NCBI RefSeq assembly: GCF_905171765.1
Contig: NC_053393.1
Span: 191,297,921 to 191,361,920, forward strand
Direction: 5' to 3'
Source: Bufo bufo
Lineage: Eukaryota > Chordata > Amphibia > Anura > Bufonidae
Length of the DNA: 64,000 nucleotides
The notes beneath the pieces were generated by a model that did not search any database, had not been told where the DNA came from, and was given only the letters and a program-made list of their open reading frames with translations. Shown in pieces: positions 1 to 12,024 of the stretch. A program made the translations under genes and the position numbers. Each line of letters starts with the position of its first letter. Position 1 is the stretch's first letter.

Positions 1-1211
1 AGAGATAGCAAAAACATTAGACGTGGCCAAAACAACTGTTTGGAACATTCTTAAAAAGAAGGAACGCACCGGTGAGCTCAGCAACACCAAAAGACCCGGA
101 AGACCACGGAAAACAACTGTGGTGGATGACCAAAGAATTCTTTCCCTGGTGAAGAAAACACCCTTCACAACAGTTGGCCAGATAAAGAACACTCTCCAGG
201 AGGTAGGTGTATGTGTGTCAAAGTCAACAATCAAGAGAAAACTTCACCAGAGTGAATACAGAGGGTTCACCACAAGATGTAAATCATTGGTGAGCCTCAA
301 AAACAGGAAGGCCAGATTAGAGTTTGCCAAATGACATCTAAAAAAGCCTTCACAGCTCTGGAACAACATCCTATGGACAGATGAGATCAAGATCAACTTG
401 TACCAGAGTGATGGGAAGAGAAGAGTATGGAGAAGGAAAGGAACTGCTCATGATCCTAAGCATACCACCTCATCAGTGAAGCATGGTGGTTGTAGTGTCA
501 TGGCGTGGGCATGTATGGCTGCCAATGTAGCTGATTCTCTTGTATTTATTGATGATGTGACTGCTGACAAAAGCAGCAGGATGAATCCTGAAGTGTTTCG
601 GGCAACATTATCTGCTCATATTCAGCCAAATGCTTCAGAACTCATTGGACGGCGCTTCACAGTGCAGATGGACAATGACCCAAAGCATACTGCAAAAGCA
701 ACCAAAGAGTTTAAGGGAAAGAAGTGGAATGTTATGCAATGGTCAAGTCAATCACCTGACCTGAATCCGATTGAGCATGCATTTCACTTGCTGAAGACAA
801 AACTGAAGGGAAAATGCCCCAAGAACAAGCAGGAACTGAAGACAGTTGCAGTAGAGGCCTGGCAGAGCATCACCAGGGATGAAACCCAGCGTCTGGTGAT
901 GTCTATGCGTTCCAGACTTCAGGCTGTAATTGACTGCAAAGGATTTGCAACCAAGTATTAAAAAGTGAAAGTTTGATTTTTGATTATTATTCTGTCCCAT
1001 TACTTTTGGTTCCTTAACAAGTGGGAGGCACATATGCAAACTGTTGTAATTGCTACACCGTTCACCTGATTTGGATGTAAATAGCCTCAAATTAAAGCTG
1101 ACAGTCTGCAGTTAAAGTACATCCTGTTTGTTTCATTTCAAATCCATTGTGGTGGTGTATAGAGCCAAAAATGTTAGAATTGTGTCGATGTTCCAATATT
1201 TATGGACCTGA

Positions 1212-1214
<3 letters not shown>
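1..1214 (+). mobile_element. Tc1/mariner transposon, 3' portion
   Basis: The window opens inside the element, so its left inverted repeat is missing. The right end reads TATGGACCTGACTG at 1201-1214, the reverse complement of a Tc1-type terminus starting CAGTCAGGTCCATA, and is followed at once by a TA tract, as expected for TA-targeted Tc1 insertion. The interior carries a transposase with one premature stop. About 250 bases of 3' noncoding sequence separate the transposase stop from the terminus. A Tc1 group with this kind of terminus is known to be widespread in fish, lampreys and amphibians; assignment to it here is from memory of the terminus, not from a search. Confidence 0.92.
2..961 (+). 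pseudogene. Tc1 transposase, 5' partial, one nonsense codon
   Basis: Cut-and-paste DDE transposase. One reading frame runs from base 2 to a TAA at 959-961, about 319 codons, broken only by TGA at 332-334. The N-terminal part holds the paired-like helix-turn-helix DNA-binding region with the basic GRPRK linker (near 100). The catalytic domain has WTDE with its Asp at 380-382, DNDPKH at 671-688, and the Glu of PDLNPIEHAF at 773-775, which lies 34 codons after the first Asp of DNDPKH, the D34E spacing of Tc1. The true start lies before the window; the GTG at 23 is not a start. The stop could come from CGA or AGA by a single change, so this copy was disabled recently. Family identity is very secure. 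Confidence 0.93.

Positions 1215-1249
<35 letters not shown>
1215..1249. repeat. (TA)n microsatellite at Tc1 right end
   Basis: An uninterrupted TA run directly abuts the Tc1 terminus. Tc1 elements duplicate a TA on insertion, so the element probably landed in, or expanded, a TA microsatellite. Confidence 0.95.
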
Positions 1250-1252
<3 letters not shown>

Positions 1253-1559
1253 CAGATAGTTAGTGGGAGATAGTCAGTGTAGGTTATATCCTGATATAGT
1301 GTAGCTGTTGCAGTGCAGGGTGTTAGGTAGTGTGATAGGTTCTGCTGTCCATACATACATGCTACAGACATAGTGCTGTAATATCACAAGTTCACAACAA
1401 TACTTAGTGCACTAATCAGAAATATTTTGTCAGACCTGCTAAAATGTGAAGTTGCCGCTGTATTTACCTAGGACAGGGACCATTATTTGTTCTGGGTGAT
1501 GGTGGATATTTGTGGGCTGTCATGAGGAAATTCAATTAAAAATGTTTGTCACGTGTTAA
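1250..1559. other. Noncoding sequence between Tc1 and a decayed hAT
   Basis: No convincing coding region. The short minus-strand frame here is driven by the TA tract and resembles nothing known. The stretch may be the 3' noncoding part of the minus-strand hAT that follows, but no terminus is visible. Confidence 0.5.
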
Positions 1560-4500
1560 ATTCCTCCTAGATCCATGCCTCAATCATTTTTAGCTAGGCG
1601 AGTGCGCTTATCGGTCACAATCTCGCCTGCTTAGCAGAACGTCCTTACGGACAGGACACTGGAAAAGGAGCAAGCCAAGAGTTCCATGGCAAATTGTGCC
1701 AGCTCTGGCCACAGGTCAAGCCTGCACACCCAGTAGTCCAGGGGTTCCTTGCTTCTCAAAACATCCACATGGGCCGTTAACCCGATGTAGTTGGACACCT
1801 GTCGGTCTAGGCGTTCCCTGAGGCTGGTTCCATTAGGGAGGCTGTCGATGGGTTGGCTGCAAGAAGGATCTCATATGTGAAGTGACCAACACATCTTCAA
1901 ACCGCCCTCTTCTTGCATGCGCTGTTGGATTGGTACCCGCAACTGTTTCTCTGTGAGAAGAAATTCCTCTGCCAGCGCCCGCAAAAGCAGAATGCAGCAT
2001 TTCTTGAAGCAAGGCCTGGAAGTGCTGCATTCTGACAGCCCACTGTGATCCTGGTAACATGTCCACCATTTTGTGTTTGTATCGGGGGTCTAAATACGTT
2101 GCCACCCAGTACTGGTACTTGCCCTTTATGCTTTTTATACAGGGGTCCCTCTTCAAGCGCTGGAGCATGAAGGCCCTCTTGCACTAAACTGGAAGTGGTG
2201 GAGTGGCCTGGCTCCTGCTCATCGTCCAGGATAATGTCGTCCTCGGTCTCCTCCCCACAGCCAAGAGCTACACCAGGGATCCCAGAAAAGTTTAAAGCAT
2301 GCTCTTCTCGCTCCTCCTCCAACCCGGCACCATCCTCCTCTGACTCCTTTTCAGACTCCTGTTGACTTGTCTCAGATGGAGTAGCCCCCCTGGGAATTCA
2401 TCCAGCAATGCAACTTCCTCATCTTCCTGCTCCTCGACTGCTTGATCAATGACACGACGCAATGCATGCTCCAGAAAGAAGGCATAAGGTACGATGTCAC
2501 TGATGGTGCCCTAGCTGAGACAGACCATTTTAGTGATCTCATCAAATGGCCGCATGCGTCGCGCATGAGCAGCCACTGGCGCGGTGAAAAAAACAAGCCC
2601 CCCAGTACCTGTCCTGCCGCAGAGTTTGTACAGGTAGAAGTTAACTGCACGTTTCTGCTGGAGCAGCCTATCAAGTATATACAAGATGGTGTTCCAGCAT
2701 GTAGAATAGTCCCAAATGAGATGTCTGATGGGCAGGTGGTGTTGCCGCTGAACATCAGCAAGGCGAGCCATGGCTGTGTAAGGTCTTCTAAAATGGCCAG
2801 AAATTTTCCTGGCCTACCGCAAGTCATCCTGGACCCCGGGGTATTTGGCAATCGCTGCATGACTAAGTTCAGTATGTGTGCCATGTACGGCACATGTGTC
2901 ATTTTGCCCCATTTCAGCGTGCTCAGCAGATTGGCACCGTTGTCGCACACCACTTTACCAATTGTCAAATTTAGCAGGGTTAGCCACTGATCGGCCTGTG
3001 ACCGCAAAGCTGAAAGGAGTGCAGGACCGGTGTGGCTCTTGGCTTCCAGGCACAACAGCCGCAGCACAGCATGGGAACTTCTCACCTGGCACATCTAATA
3101 TGTTCTTGGGAGCTTGGGGGGCACAGCGGAAAAGGCCGTAGCAATGGAAAAGGAGGAATCAGACGAAGAGGATATGGAGGATGGAGTAGAAGGAGGAGAA
3201 GAAGAGACACGCCTGCATGCAATCCGTGTCAGTAACACCAAATCCACACGGGTTCCACGGGTTGCATGCTTGACGGCCGTCAGAAGGTTCACCCAGTGGG
3301 CAGTAAAAGTTATGTACCTTCCCTGCCGTGTTTGCTAGACGACCCGTCTGTGGTCAGATGTATCTTGGCACCGACACTGTGTGCCAGAGATACATTCGCT
3401 TGCTGCTGAACGTGGCCATATAGCTCCTGAATGCCTTTCTGGGAGAAATATTTCCTTCCAAGGATCTTCCATTGCAGAGTGCCAATGGCCACAAATTTTC
3501 TAAAGGCCTCCGAGTCCACCAGTTTACATGGCAGTACTTGGCGGGCTAGGAGTTACGACAAGCCGGCAGTCAGACGTTGGGCAATAGGGATATCCGGCGT
3601 CATCTTTTTACTCTCGAACATTTGGGCCACGGAAGCCTGCCTTTTGCCAAATAAACGCGATGACAGCATGGTGGAAGGTGGATTGGAGGACAAATGGGAG
3701 GAGAAGGAGAAGAGGCAGGACGTGGAGCGCTGGGAGTGTTGCTTTGTGGGCTCTGATGGTGTTGCTCCCCCTGGGCTCAGTGATGGGAGGCCAGGTGCAT
3801 TCTTAAGGCAGTTGTCCCTAGGTGAGTGTTGGGCTTACTGCGACTTATGTGTTGACAGGCTGCAGATGGCAACACTATTGTCAGCAGAGGACACGTTAAA
3901 TAAATCACACACTGTGGAGCCATGTGCCGGCGTCCTGGGAGCGCCAGATGTGACCGTGCATGGTGGATGGCTTGTTCCAGATACATTTGCAGTCTGCTTT
4001 TTGCCTCCTGTGCACTGTACGTTCTGCCTGCTTCTCCTCCCTATCTGCTGTTCCGTCTCTCCCTCTGAACTCCACTCCTCTTCCTCTCTTGTAGGCACCC
4101 ACGTGACATCTATTGACACGTCATCATCGTCACCTTCACCATCACTGACATTAGAGATCTTGGAGTAGGCAGCAACATCGAGGACCACCCTCTTTGGGCT
4201 GATCTGGGTACTATCTTCAGACTGCTGGGTGGCGACCGTTGATACCTCCTCTTCCTGATCCGATGCCAAGAATCTCTGCGCATCAGTAAGGTCTTGGAAT
4301 GGATGGGAAAATAAATTCTCTGACTCGAGCGGAGGGGATATGGTGGTGGTGGTAGTGTCTTTGGCGGTGGACACAGCAGAGAGAGAAGAGGGTGTAGATA
4401 GAGAGGATGAGGAGGGTGCAGAAGCGGAAGGCAGAATGAGCCAATTAACCAACTCTGGTGTGTCCTTTGATGTAATCACACACACCTTCTGCAACTTCCC

Positions 4501-4700
4501 ACTTAGACTCCAGCCTTGTGCACTTGCCCGACCCCTACCACCCCTGCGGAATGGCCTGCCTCTTTCTCTGCCTGTGATTTTCAAAGTGACCCTGTGACAA
4601 AAGTCCCTAGAGAATAGCAGTATTTGTGGAAGAAGGAATATCACACCCCTGCCTCAATCACTTTTTTGGGGGGGCAACTGGTATATCACACCAGTAGAAA
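1560..4700 (-). pseudogene. Decayed hAT (ZBED-like) transposase
   Basis: Read on the minus strand from about 4640 to 1560, fragments in shifting frames follow the order of a hAT transposase. A Ser/Thr/Glu-rich N-terminal region (4644-3835) comes first. Next is a block with LTTDGSSSKHG (3310-3519), matching the first catalytic Asp region. The central helical domain lies at 2372-3094. Then comes YWVATYLDPRYK (1833-2168), the conserved block before the dimerisation domain, and finally remnants of the C-terminal dimerisation motif with GEIVTDKRTRL near 1600. Many stops and frameshifts make it non-functional. It is a different and older family from the 4810-14534 element. No convincing inverted repeats or duplication were found. 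The 4640-4809 stretch is probably its 5' noncoding part, directly abutting the next element. Confidence 0.82.
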
Positions 4701-4809
4701 TTATTTCTTCCAATAGCGTTTGTCACTCTGTGTAGCTGCGTTAATGCAGCAAAACCGCAAGCAAATGCTGCACTACCCAAATGCACTATATAGAAAGTAT
4801 ATTATTGGT

Positions 4810-4925
4810 TAGGGTTGAGCGAACCCGAACTGTAAAGTTCGGGTTCGTACCGAACTTTAGGATCTTTTGGACTACGGACCCGAACCCGAACATTTCAGTA
4901 AAAGTTTGGGTTCGGTGTTCGGCTA
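4810..4925. repeat. hAT copy A left terminus and subterminal repeats
   Basis: TAGGGTTGAGCG is followed by alternating CGAACCCGAACT / AGTTCGGGTTCG motifs, a self-complementary subterminal region likely to bind the transposase. The same block opens copy B at 33801. Confidence 0.9.
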
Positions 4926-5394
4926 TTTTATGGCGCTCTTTGAAAAGCTGCAGAGCAGCTAATCAACAAGTGTTTAACTCTGTGCCCTTAGAAGCCATCA
5001 CAGCCATGCCTACTAATGGCATGGCTGTGATTGGCCAGTGCAGCATGTGACCCAGCCTCTATATAAGCTGGAGTCACGTAGTGCTGCACGTCACTCTGCT
5101 GTTACTAGTGTAGGGAGAGGATGCTGCTGCTGTGAGGGAGAGAATAGGAAAGAAAGAAACTTTAATCAGAACTGCAATTGAACTCAGCGATCTACATAGA
5201 TTTTGTGTGATTGTGCACTGCACCCACACAAATCTTTTTACCCTGCCCTGAGCCCAGTGACAGAGAAAAATAACTTTTATCCGTCTGTTAGTTAGGTGGG
5301 CGGCGGCGGCCATTTTATGCAAGCTCAGTGCACGAGCACTGCATATGTGCTTTTGTGACATTGAAATCCAAGCTTGAAATACTGCAATAATAAT

Positions 5395-6410
5395 CTGGGT
5401 TTAAAAAAACACAAATTTTTGGCAATATCCTACATCTGGTGCCTTTGCAGCATTAGTCAGTGTGCAATTTAAGTTAGAAATACAGCTATAATTTTCTGAG
5501 TTTTAAAAAACATCCTTTTTGGGCAAAATACTAAATTTTACAGCCCTTGCTGCATTTGTACGTGTGAAATTCAAGTGTTATATACTACTGTCATATTCTG
5601 TTATTCAAAAAACACCCATTTTGGGCAAAATACTTAATATTGCAGCCTTTGCTGCATCTTTGATTGTTAAAAACAAGCTTAAAATACTTCAATAATTTTC
5701 TGGCTTTTAAAAAAAACACCAATTTTTGGCAATAACCTCAATCTTGGGCCTCTGCCACATTAGTCAGTGTGCAATTTAAGCTAGAAATACAGCTATAATT
5801 TTCAGGGTTTTAAAAAAACACCCTTTTTGGGCAAAATGCTAAATTTGACAGCCCTTGCTGCATCTGTACGTGTGAAATTTAAGTGTTATATACTGCTGTC
5901 ACATTCTGTTATTCAAAAAACACCCATTTTGGGAAAAATACTTAATATTGGAGCCTTTGCTGAATCTAAGATTGTTAAAAACAAGCTTGAATACTTCAAT
6001 AATTTTCTGGGTTTTAAAAAACACCAATTTTTGGCAATACTCTCCATCTGGGGCCTCTGCCGCATTAGTCACTGTGCAATTTAAGCTAGAAATACAGCTA
6101 TAATTTCTGGGTTTTAAAAAACACTAATTTAGGGCAACATACTTAATTTGCATCTGTACGTGTTAAATTCATGCGTTATATACTGCTGTTATATTCTGGT
6201 ATTAAAAAAACACCCATTTAGTGCAAAAATCTTAATTTGCGGCCTTGTCTGCATCTGTACGTGTGAGATACATGCTTTAGATACTGCTCTGATATTCTGG
6301 TATTAAAAAAACAACCATTTAGGGAAAATATCTTAACTTTGCAGCCTTTGCTGCATCTGTCATTGTGAGATACTGTTGTTCTATTCTGTTATTAAAAAAA
6401 CATTTTGAGA
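5395..6410 (+). repeat. 5' tandem array of ~100-bp units in hAT copy A
   Basis: The phrase TTTTAAAAAACACC recurs about every 100 bases (near 5401, 5503, 5604, 5706, 5809, 5914, 6013, 6113, 6203, 6303, 6392), each time followed by a GGCAA stretch and a CTGCATCTG-like stretch. Every third unit is most alike (5401, 5706, 6013), suggesting a ~306-bp higher-order repeat. It sits just before the transposase start and may be promoter or transposase-binding sequence. Confidence 0.9.
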
Positions 6411-7307
6411 ATATGAGGAGAGCGTCAAATAAGGGACGTGGCCCAGGTCGTGGTGCTGCTGGTGGAGCTCCTGTTGCAGGGAGAGGACGTGGTCGATCTG
6501 TGCCAGCTACACGCACAAGTGAAACACCTTCCTCAGGTGCGAGTAGGCGACAGAATCTTCAGCTGTATTTGGTCAAGCCTAATGCGGCTCTACGAATGGT
6601 GAGGCCAGAATAAGAACAGGCGATAGTAGATTGGGTTGCTGACAGTGCCTCCAGTTCCTTCACATGGTCTCCCACCCAGTCTCCTGCTGAAAGATCAGAG
6701 ATGGCACCTGGGGCCCATGGCCATCAGTCTTTCACCTCACCCCCTTGCAAATAAGCCAACCAGTCTGAGCCCCAAGTCATGCAGCAGTCTCTTCTGCTTT
6801 TTGATGACTCTGTTAGCAGGGTTTCCCAGGGCCATCCACCTAACCCTGCTCCAGAAGTGGAAGAGATTGAGTGCACTGATGCCCAACCACTTATCTTTCA
6901 AGATGAGTACATGGGAGGACCATCGCAGCACATCTCGGATGATGACGAAACACAGGTACCAACTGCTGTGGCTTTCGAAAGTGTGCAGAACGACAAGGAG
7001 GGCAGGGGTGAAGACTGGGTGGAAGATGATGTGGAAGACAATGAGGTCCTCAACCCCACATGGAATCAAAGTCATGACCTGTGTAGTTCAGAGGAAGAGG
7101 CGGTGGTCGCACAGAGCGACCAGCACAGCAGAAGAGGGAGCACGATGCAAAAGCGAAGCGGCTGTCCCCTAGACAGTACATCTGCTACTGCCCACCGCAG
7201 CAAGGGATAGAGCACACCAAAGCCAGCTCCAAGGAGTTCCCTGGCGTGGCAGTTCTTCAGACAATGTGCTGACGACAAGACACAAGTGGTTTTTTACGCT
7301 GTGCAAT

Positions 7308-7999
7308 TGTAACGGTCACGTCCACACACACACAGGGGGAAGGATAGTGACCACTGCGCTCCACCCTCACCCCTGGCCCTGCCTACTTGCCTCACGAGTC
7401 CTGATGACAGGGGACAACTGGACGACAGTCCCTAACTTAGGATATGTGCAGGGAAGACAGACAAGACAAAATACGGAACATGAACGGACCGGGTCAGAAC
7501 CAACAGAGCTATGCAGTACAAAGGCTTAAGCAAAGAATGGTCAGGAGAAGCCGGGGTCAAATACCAGGAGAGTAGAGAAGTAAGAGAGGAGTCCTAAGAG
7601 AGTAATCAGGTGGGAGCCGAGGTCACAATACCAGGACGGATGCGCAGTACAGGAGGAGCAGGCAAAAGTATCGTCAGGGAACAGAATCAGGTGAGTATTC
7701 AGTAGTCCAACAAATAGCCAGGAACCTAGAAATTAACAGGCAACCTGTGGCTAGCAGGCTGCCTGTATTTATAGTGGGGAGTGAGGGTCATGTGACGTGG
7801 CCAGCGTCACATGACCGACAGACCAACCAGTTGAGCACCGAGTGATCAGCTCGGCGCTCAAGGCAGACTTAGGAGCAGGGAGCCACCCAGCAGTAAAGCC
7901 GCCCTGGGAATGAGGTCAAACACAGATCCTCATTCCCAAAGCGAAGCAACAGTTCTGCGGGCAATGGGGGACTGAGTGCACCTTCGGAACCCCGTTACC
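7308..7999 (-). mobile_element. Solo LTR, 692 bp
   Basis: Alignment with hAT copy B (36083-36120) shows this is extra sequence inside the BED-finger coding region. It is flanked by the 5-bp duplication GCAAT (7303-7307 and 8000-8004). On the minus strand the termini read GGTAACGG...CCGTTACA, so the 3' end has the retroviral CA and the 5' end may be a mutated TG. A TATA-like CTATAAATA lies on the minus strand at 7766-7774. No coding region. This fits a solo LTR of a gypsy- or ERV-type element left by LTR-LTR recombination; a DNA transposon with short inverted ends is less likely. Confidence 0.72.
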
Positions 8000-8949
8000 G
8001 CAATCAGAGCCTGAAGCGAGGCATAAACGTTCTCAACCTGAGCACAACCTGCATGACCAGGCATCTAAGTGCAAAGCACGAGCTGCAGTGGAGTAGACAT
8101 CTCAAAAAACAAGAAAGGTCTCTGGCTCCTCCTGCTTCCTCTTCTGCTGCAGTCTCGGCCACTTTATCCACCTCTGGAGTGACAGTGCCACCTGCCACCC
8201 TGCAAACAGAGGATCTGCCAGCAACACAACCATCTGGGTCACCAAGCATCTCCACAATGTCCCAAGGAAGCGCTCAGCTCTCCATCTCCCAAACACTAAA
8301 GTGGAAGAGGAAGCACCCCCCTACCCACCCGCGATCCATGGCCCTGAATGCCAGCATTTCAAAACTACTGGCCTTTGAAATGCTGTAATTCCGTCTGGTG
8401 GAGACAGAGAGTTTTAAAAGCCTTATGGCGGTGGCTGTCCCAAAGTATGTCGTGCCCAGCCGCTACTATTTTTCCAGGCGTGCCATCCCTTCCCTGCACA
8501 ACCAAGTGGGGGGAAAAATCAGGTGTGCACTGCACAACGCCATCTGTGGCAAGGTGCACCTCACTACGGACACGTGGACCAGTAGGCACGGTCAGGGCCG
8601 TTATATCTCCATAACAGCACACCGGGTAAATGCATTAGCGGCTGGGCCTGAGGCAGATAGCAGTTTGCCGCATGTCCTTCCACCGAGGATTGCAGGGTGC
8701 TTCAGTTTGCCTCCTGTTGCTTCCTCATACTCTGCTTCCTCATCCTCTACCGGCTCCTCATCGGTCAACGTAACACCTTCACCACCAACTTCAGCACAGC
8801 CAGGGGTAAACGACAGCAGGCAGTTTTAAAACGTATCTGTTTGGGGTCAAACCCCACACTGCGCAGGAGCTGTGGACGGGCCTTGAACAACAGACCGATG
8901 AGTGGTTGGTGCCAGTGAGCCTCAAGCCTGGCCTGGTGGTGTGCGATAA

Positions 8950-9284
8950 TGTCACGGCTGAGGATGTGGAAAACCCTCAGCCGTGCGATGCCCGAAGATG
9001 GTGGTCGCTGCTCGACCAGGAGGACAGATTTAGGGAGCAGGTCACCTCCTAATCGCATCCCTAATCTGACCCTGACTCCTAGCTGCTTGATGGTAGGAGG
9101 GCTCATGCTACGGAACCTTGTAGTCCCTGCTAGCCCTCAGGTCTGCCCTAAACTAGGAGCAGGGTAAGACGAGGGATGCGATTAGGAGGTGACCTGCTCC
9201 CTAAATCTGTCCTCCTGGTCGAGCAGCGACCACCATCTTCGGGCATCGCACGGCTGAGGGTTTTCCCCATCCTCAGCCGTGACA
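8950..9284. repeat. 335-bp fold-back MITE forming the left end of the composite
   Basis: It begins TGTCACGGCTGAGG and ends CCTCAGCCGTGACA, with the two halves complementary over most of their length and a centre near 9117. It could move as an independent MITE. Confidence 0.82.
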
Positions 9285-9379
9285 GTATGACCACAAGGGT
9301 GGCCCTCACTGGCAGATGTTATATGTGACCCTCGAAAGAGGGTGAAGCATGCATCGCCATATGCTTATGGGGTTCATGC

Positions 9380-10030
9380 GCGTTCTCCGGAGGGAGAGCG
9401 TGGTGGGGGTATCGCCGCTGACGGCGCGGTGAGTGGCTTTTCCCCGCCATTCCTTCACCGTGTTCTGTTTTGGCGTCCCCTTATTTTTATTCCCTCACCG
9501 TGGTGTTTTTTGGGGTGAGGTTGCTTGCCTTGTAAAGAGGGTGCAGCATGTATGGCCTGCCATTTTCGGCATACATGCGTGTTCTCCGGAGGGAGAGCGT
9601 TATGGGGTTCACCGTTTACGGCGCGGTTGGTGGCTTATTCCCCGCCACCTTGCTAACGTGTCCATGTTGGTGACCCCTCATCCCTCTCAGGGTTCCTTGC
9701 TCTGGTCGTCTGCTGGCAGCATTCCGTTGGTGTTCCGGCGGTGTGCTGGTTTGGAGTGGCTGTTGGCAGCAACCTGGAGTAGGAACGTTTTCCTGAGTTG
9801 GACGCGGTGTCCAGTGTCCCTCCTCCAGACTGCTTTGGTGGCTGGCTGCCTGAGACCTAGGTGACGGTCCAGGTAGGTTGGCGGCAGTTCTGGAGGGAGA
9901 TACGGGTACCTGTCTGGCAGTGCCTACATTTGCTCTTTTCTCCAGTCTGCTTTGGTGGCTGACTACCTGGGACCGTTGTGTCGGTCTAGGTTTGTTGGCG
10001 GCAGTTCTGGAGGGAGACACTGGTGGTTTT
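9380..10030 (+). repeat. Direct repeats inside the composite element
   Basis: GTTCTCCGGAGGGAGAGCGT-like blocks occur at about 9380 and 9578, each followed by a GGCGCGGT..GTGGCTT..CCCCGCCA block. TTGGCGGCAGTTCTGGAGGG occurs near 9878 and 9992. Long open frames here lack family motifs and are treated as chance. Confidence 0.75.
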
Positions 10031-12024
10031 CAGGCATTGCCCCTTCCCCTATCCCTGTTCTTAGTTCCTCACTATTTTTCGTTTTTTTTTTTGGTGAGGG
10101 GGGCTTTGAGGGGTGGTCGTGACTCAGGATCCGCATGCAGTTGCCTGCGGTTTGGTTTTATTGTCAACCACATGGTGAGGGCTGCTGGTATGTTGCCTCA
10201 TGTGTGGTTGCCGCTGGTAACATGGTTGTACTTGGCAGTATAGCAGCCTGAGCTGTTGCTGGGCAGCTTGCTGTCAAGTGCATGCGGTAACTCCTGGTTG
10301 TGTGTGTGTGTGTATGTTATGCACTTTGTATGTCTGGTGTGCATGAGGTTTATGTAGGTGTGCACTGTGACACATCCCTTCACTGTGGCTGCCCGTGGCA
10401 ACGTTTGGTATGGTGTACATGTGGTGGCAGTGTCCCGGCCTTCAGGCTGACTCCCAGGACATGGTTGCCACGCATGTCGTTGCCTGCGGTAACAGCTGCA
10501 GTGTGATGTTCATTTGGACACTTTCTCCTTTAAGTGGTTGTCTTCCCTTCCCTGGTGTGAGAAGGGTTAATTCCCTTCTGTGTGTGTGAACACTGGGTGT
10601 GTCTGTGTGGGTGTGGCTACTTGGGCTATAAAGCCTCAGTGGAGACCTGAAGCTGAGAGGTACTCCAGCCTTGTTTGTAAACTGGAGGCACCCTCCTGGT
10701 TTATACCACTTGCCACTGAGAGCCACCCTTGTGGTCATAAATCTTGTTTGATGTGATGAAGATGTGTCTGTTGTATGTTTCTTATTGCAACTTATGGTCC
10801 TGGGTTCCTGTGTGATGTGTGTTGTGTGCTGTGTCCATTTCTGTGTTAGGACAGCAGCACTTGTGCATGGGTTCCAGGCTTTGTGTCTGTGGCAGGTGGG
10901 TGTTGTGCTTATGGCATTTACCTGCCACTGCCATGAGTTGTATATGTTCCCCTTTATTGTAGCCTGGCCTGTTAGACTCCTGTTCCTCCGTGTCTAGGAG
11001 GAACAGGTCATCTTACCCTGCTCCTAGCGTTAGGGATCTTCGGAGGGTTACTAGGGATCCGAGGTTCCGGAGCATGAGCCCTCCTACCTTCAAGGTCGGC
11101 TCATGCAGCTAGGAGTCAGGGTCAGATTAGGGATGCGTTAGGAGGTGACCTGCTCCCTAATTCTGTGCTCCTGGCCAAGCAGCGACCACCATCTCCCGTC
11201 ATCGCACGGCTGAGGGTTTTCCCCATCCTCAGCCGTGACAGATAATGGGCGAAATCTCGTAGCAGTTTTGGGACTAGCCGGTTTGACGCACATCCCTTGC
11301 CTGGAGCATGTGCTGAATTTGGTGGTGCAGAGATTCCTAAAAAATTACCCCGATATGTCAGAGCTGCTGCATAAAGTGCTGGCCGTCTGTGCGTGCTTTC
11401 AGCGTTCTCACCCTGCTGCTGCACGCCTATCAGCGCTGCAGCGTAACTTTGGCCTTCCCGCTCACCGCCTCATATGCGACGTGCCCACAAGGTGGAACTC
11501 CACCTTGCACATGCTGGTCAGACTGTGCGAGCAGCAGCAGGCGATAGTGGAGTTTCAGCTGCAGCACGCACGAGTGAGTCGCTCTGCGGAACAGCACCAC
11601 TTCACCACCAATGACTGGGCCTCCATGCGAGACCTGTGTTCCTTGTTGCGCTGTTTCGAGTACTCCACCAGCATGGTCAGTGCCGATAACGCCGTTCTCA
11701 GTGTTACTATCCCACTTCTATGCCTCCTTGAAAAAAAGCTGCTGGCGATAATGGAAGAGGATGTGGCACAGGAGGAGGAGGAGGAAGAGGGATAATTTTG
11801 TAGGGTTTCCGGCCAGTCATTCACAAGTGGCTCCGAGGGTGGGTTCCTGCACCCAAAAACGCCAGGTACACAATTGTCTAGCCAGGGCACAGTTCTGGAG
11901 GATGACGAGGTGGAGGATGAGGAGGAGGAGGAGATGGAGGAGAAGGAGCCTTTTTTACAGCAGGGTGGTACCCAGACCAGCTCATGGCCATCACTGGTGC
12001 GTGGCTGGGGGGATACAGAGGACA

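Larger units (their letters stand above)
8950..11240. mobile_element. Fold-back composite DNA element, 2.29 kb
   Basis: Compared with copy B (37055), this sequence is inserted in the transposase frame with a 5-bp duplication GATAA (8945-8949 and 11241-11245). Its ends are inverted: TGTCACGGCTGAGGATG on the left and the complement CATCCTCAGCCGTGACA on the right, extending more than 200 bp inward as long imperfect arms (8950-9160 and about 10990-11240). The left arm is followed by its own inverse, giving a complete small fold-back (8950-9284). The interior (9285-10980) holds direct repeats, a second inverted pair (9286-9311 with 10711-10737) and a TATAAAGCC motif near 10626, which looks like an LTR promoter. 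No transposase is encoded, so movement needed a partner element. Superfamily is not resolved. Confidence 0.78.

Noticed and set aside
2442..2990. 182-codon plus-strand frame
   Set aside because: Antisense to the decayed minus-strand hAT transposase, whose blocks are recognisable.
5395..6410. Possible CRISPR-like or satellite array
   Set aside because: Units are diverged, adjacent and lack unique spacers of constant size; the context is a eukaryotic transposon.
9433..10243. Two long plus-strand frames in the fold-back composite
   Set aside because: They run through direct repeats with Cys/Trp-rich low-complexity translation and share no family block.
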